Shown: positions 14,848 through 16,608 of the stretch, one piece after another
How the letters are laid out: every line of letters begins with the position of its first letter
Position numbering within the stretch: the first letter of the stretch is position 1
Assembly (NCBI GenBank): GCA_003131365.1
Contig: PKVB01000128.1
Span: 14,988-31,595 of the forward strand
Direction of reading: 5' to 3'
Source: Gemmatimonadota bacterium
GTDB taxonomy: Bacteria > Gemmatimonadota > Gemmatimonadetes > Gemmatimonadales > Gemmatimonadaceae
Length of the DNA stretch: 16,608 nt
Translations under genes and position numbers: made by a program
Notes under the pieces: generated by a model
The model's database searches: none
What the model was told of the DNA's origin: nothing
The model's input: the letters and a program-made list of their open reading frames with translations, nothing else

Positions 14848-15185
14848 TATCAATCTCCTGCCGCGAATTTTCGAGTTTGTCAGGCGGGCCTGCTCGACAT
14901 CCATCGCGCGAGCAGTGGATTGGCCGGAGCGGTGGCCGCTGAATGAGTGTCTTGATGCGGAAGCAGCAAGCCGCAATTTTCGGGCGAGGGCGAAACGGGC
15001 CCGCAATCCTGCCGACAAATGTGGATTTCTGCTTCTCTCCCACTTGTGTGATGCTGTATGATTAAAGGGATATGCCGCTGGAGCCCGGGCAGGAGGCGCG
15101 AGGCGGCGTGTTTGTGTAGCTTCTACCTCTCCGCTGGTCTTAAGCGGGGCTGTCGCCGCGTCGTTAATCCTGTCCGAGGTCGCGA
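14848..15185. other. intergenic region between divergent KGG and desaturase genes
   Basis: These 338 bp separate two divergent genes and should hold both promoters. On the plus strand TATGAT (15057-15062) in an AT-richer patch may be a -10 box but lacks a convincing -35. A small hairpin (CCGCT with AGCGG, about 15131-15147) lies in the desaturase leader. No open frame here looks like a gene. Confidence 0.45.
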
Positions 15186-16154
15186 GTGAATCCAGTACAA
15201 CAAGAGACGTTGTCGAAGATCGAGGTGCTGGCCGACCTCGAGCCCCTGGTGGTGGAGTTAATGGCCTCGCACGAAGCCAAGAGAGTGCTCTGGTTCCCCG
15301 CGGAGCTGCTGGAGCCGCCGCCGGGCGAGGACCCTGACCACCATCTGAAAGCGCTGAGGGAACGCGCGAGGGGCATAAGCGATCCGGCGCGGGTCGCGCT
15401 GGCGCTCAATCTCCTTACCGAAGAAGGACTGCCCCACTTCCACAGGCTCCTCGCGGTGTACCTCGGCACCGACAGCATCTGGGCCAAGTGGAATAACATG
15501 TGGACGGCGGAGGAGGATCGGCACGGTGCGATTCTGCACGACTACACGAGGGACGCTGGCGTGTTCGATCCGGTCGTGATAGAGAAGATGCAGTTCGAGT
15601 ACATCAAGGCGGGCTTCGAGCCCGAGTGGGACAAGGACCCGTATCGCGTGTTCGTGTATACGTCGCTCCAGGAGAGAGCGACGCAGGTCTCGCACGCCAA
15701 CACCGGCAAGTTTGCGTCGCAGTACGAGCCGATGATCGGGACAGTGCTGGCGAACGTCGCGAAGGAGGAAGCGCGGCACTACACGTTCTACCGCTCGGTG
15801 TTCAAGGCGGTGATAGAGAGGGATCCGAACCAGGGCCTGGTCGCGGCGTCCAAGATCATGCCGGCGATCGACATGCCGGGCGTCAACATGCCGCACTTCC
15901 GCGAGCTGGCGGACGTAGTCCGGCGGGCCGGTATCTACGGGCCGCGAGACTATCTCGGCATCGTCCAGGAGCTGATCAAGTACTGGTCGATCGAGTCGCT
16001 CGACGGACTGAATGATCTGGGTCGGATGGCGCAGGAGAAGATCATGGGGATTCCCGCCCGCCTCGAGCGCATCGCGGAAATCATGGAGAAAAAAACCAAG
16101 CCCAAGAGCTTCTCGTTCGACGTGGTCTTCAATCGCGTGTTCGCAATGGAGTGA
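15186..16154 (+). CDS. soluble acyl-ACP desaturase (FA_desaturase_2 family)
   Basis: This 322-residue cytoplasmic diiron enzyme puts a double bond into fatty acyl chains on acyl carrier protein, using oxygen and reduced ferredoxin, and so affects membrane fluidity. The full set of iron ligands of the plant stearoyl-ACP enzyme is recognisable: LTEEGLP (77-83), WTAEEDRHGAIL (E110 and H113), SLQERATQVSHANT (E163) and VAKEEARHYTFY (E195 and H198). Length fits bacterial members (~300-340). The start is a GTG at 15186 with GAGGT 5 bases upstream; no earlier in-frame start has one. Similar proteins occur in actinobacteria and other phyla. There is no adjacent ferredoxin or lipid gene, and it is followed by repeat DNA. 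The double-bond position cannot be told from sequence. Confidence 0.9.
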   Translation: MNPVQQETLSKIEVLADLEPLVVELMASHEAKRVLWFPAELLEPPPGEDPDHHLKALRERARGISDPARVALALNLLTEEGLPHFHRLLAVYLGTDSIWAKWNNMWTAEEDRHGAILHDYTRDAGVFDPVVIEKMQFEYIKAGFEPEWDKDPYRVFVYTSLQERATQVSHANTGKFASQYEPMIGTVLANVAKEEARHYTFYRSVFKAVIERDPNQGLVAASKIMPAIDMPGVNMPHFRELADVVRRAGIYGPRDYLGIVQELIKYWSIESLDGLNDLGRMAQEKIMGIPARLERIAEIMEKKTKPKSFSFDVVFNRVFAME

Positions 16155-16198
16155 GTTTCGAGCGCTTGGCGTTCGGGATCTCGGCGCGTCGGTCAGTC

Positions 16199-16347
16199 GG
16201 AGCGGGTCCTCTGCGGCTCCAGGCTCTCGCTAGTGGCGCCACCGATCTGTAACGCGGGGCCGCCGCCATCGCTTCGCATCGCTGAGTCATACCGATCTCT
16301 TTGTCGCTCGTGGATTGTCGCCTACGAGGACCCCTCCGACTTCCCTC
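16199..16347 (-). repeat. dispersed ~149 bp repeat, copy 2 (inverted)
   Basis: This is the reverse-complement relative of the copy at 242-390: outer end GGTCCTCTGCGGCTCCAGGC, core TTGTCGCTCGTGGATTGTCG then CCTACGAGGACCCCTCCGAC, inner end CTTCCCTC. The middle is more diverged and partly gapped. It follows the desaturase stop by 44 bp and shows no reading frame shared with the other copies. Confidence 0.75.
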
Positions 16348-16554
16348 CATGCATGATCTCGACGCCGCGCGCGTACTCCCCCAGCGCGCGGGGCGACTGA
16401 AGACAGCGTCGGCGCTTCGCCTCGCACAAACGACATCCCGCATCCAAGGCGGCGTGGTGAGCGCCGGGACGGCCGCCTCAGCGCGCATGCGCGGGAACTG
16501 CGCGAGCCACCACGCATCACGCGCCGCCAGACGCGCGCAGTTACAGATCTATTC

Positions 16555-16608
16555 AGGGAGGTGAGGGTGTCCTCGTAGGCGACAACCCACGAGCGACAAA
16601 GAGATCGG
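16555..16608 (+). repeat. dispersed repeat, copy 3 (cut by window end)
   Basis: The core GTCCTCGTAGGCGACAACCC then ACGAGCGACAA has one change from copy 1 and the same orientation. Only the inner ~54 bp are visible; the outer part should continue past the window edge. Confidence 0.75.

Larger units (their letters stand above)
16199..16608. repeat. inverted pair of repeat copies with ~200 bp spacer
   Basis: Copies 2 and 3 lie tail to tail. Positions 16292-16331 and 16569-16608 are reverse complements at 39 of 40 bases. The spacer between the copies (16348-16554) is GC-rich with no recognisable gene, and no transposase is nearby. The form resembles a non-autonomous miniature element or a long hairpin repeat. 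Target-site duplications cannot be judged because the right copy runs off the window. Confidence 0.5.

Noticed and set aside
14848..15018. N-terminal extension of the KGG protein to 171 residues
   Set aside because: The internal ATG at 14847 has AGGAG at ideal spacing, and the extension is Arg-rich with no family similarity.
16199..16608. CRISPR array or complete insertion sequence at the right end
   Set aside because: Copies are inverted, few and long with no regular spacers, so not CRISPR; no transposase gene or fragment is visible, so not a complete insertion sequence.
1..16608. tRNA, rRNA or riboswitch genes
   Set aside because: I found no cloverleaf, rRNA segment or known riboswitch core by reading; a covariance search was not possible.

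Overview
The window is high-GC, Gram-negative-looking DNA. It has TonB and TolB envelope genes, several Sec or lipoprotein signal peptides, a plant-type acyl-ACP desaturase and a NagB/PIG-L fusion. The combination, and the wording of a dispersed repeat at both ends, suggests a soil Gemmatimonadota-type bacterium. This is an inference: there is no rRNA or other marker gene to confirm it.

Layout. Positions 1-512 hold no convincing gene but carry one copy of a ~149 bp dispersed repeat. The plus strand then reads: an AI-2E-family membrane permease (513-1763); a secreted surface-adhesin-E-like protein (2020-2538) closed by a hairpin terminator; a TonB/TolA-type protein (2727-3518) closed by a near-perfect terminator; TolB with an unusual charged insert (3639-5267); and a NagX/HGSNAT-like membrane acetyltransferase (5392-6654). 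Three minus-strand genes follow, read right to left: a secreted M28 metallopeptidase (10191-11681), a serine hydrolase lipoprotein of the PBP4b/YfeW type (8830-10065), and a NagB deaminase fused to a PIG-L deacetylase (6746-8677). Divergent from the peptidase are an ElaA-type acetyltransferase and a one-cysteine thioredoxin-fold protein (11734-12834). A cytoplasmic PAS histidine kinase (12869-14332) and a small KGG-repeat stress-type protein (14503-14847) lie on the minus strand. A soluble acyl-ACP desaturase (15186-16154) ends the coding part. The last ~450 bp are non-coding and hold two more repeat copies in inverted orientation.

How the genes may work together. The peptidase, serine hydrolase, NagB/PIG-L and NagX genes look like a locus for breaking down and salvaging peptidoglycan or chitin-type amino sugars: peptide trimming outside or in the periplasm, amino-sugar acetylation at the inner membrane, and deacetylation plus deamination in the cytoplasm. 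The TonB/TolA-like protein and TolB are envelope energisation and integrity parts, but the usual TolQ/TolR and Pal genes are absent here. The rest (thioredoxin, ElaA, kinase, KGG protein, desaturase) are single genes without an obvious common pathway.

Most novel-looking points: the dispersed repeat family with a 40 bp inverted pair at the right edge; TolB with a ~100-residue DSL-rich insert; a NagB domain in which one Asp of the E. coli catalytic triad is Thr; and an acetylase plus a deacetylase in one amino-sugar locus. No clear new defence or mobile system was found.
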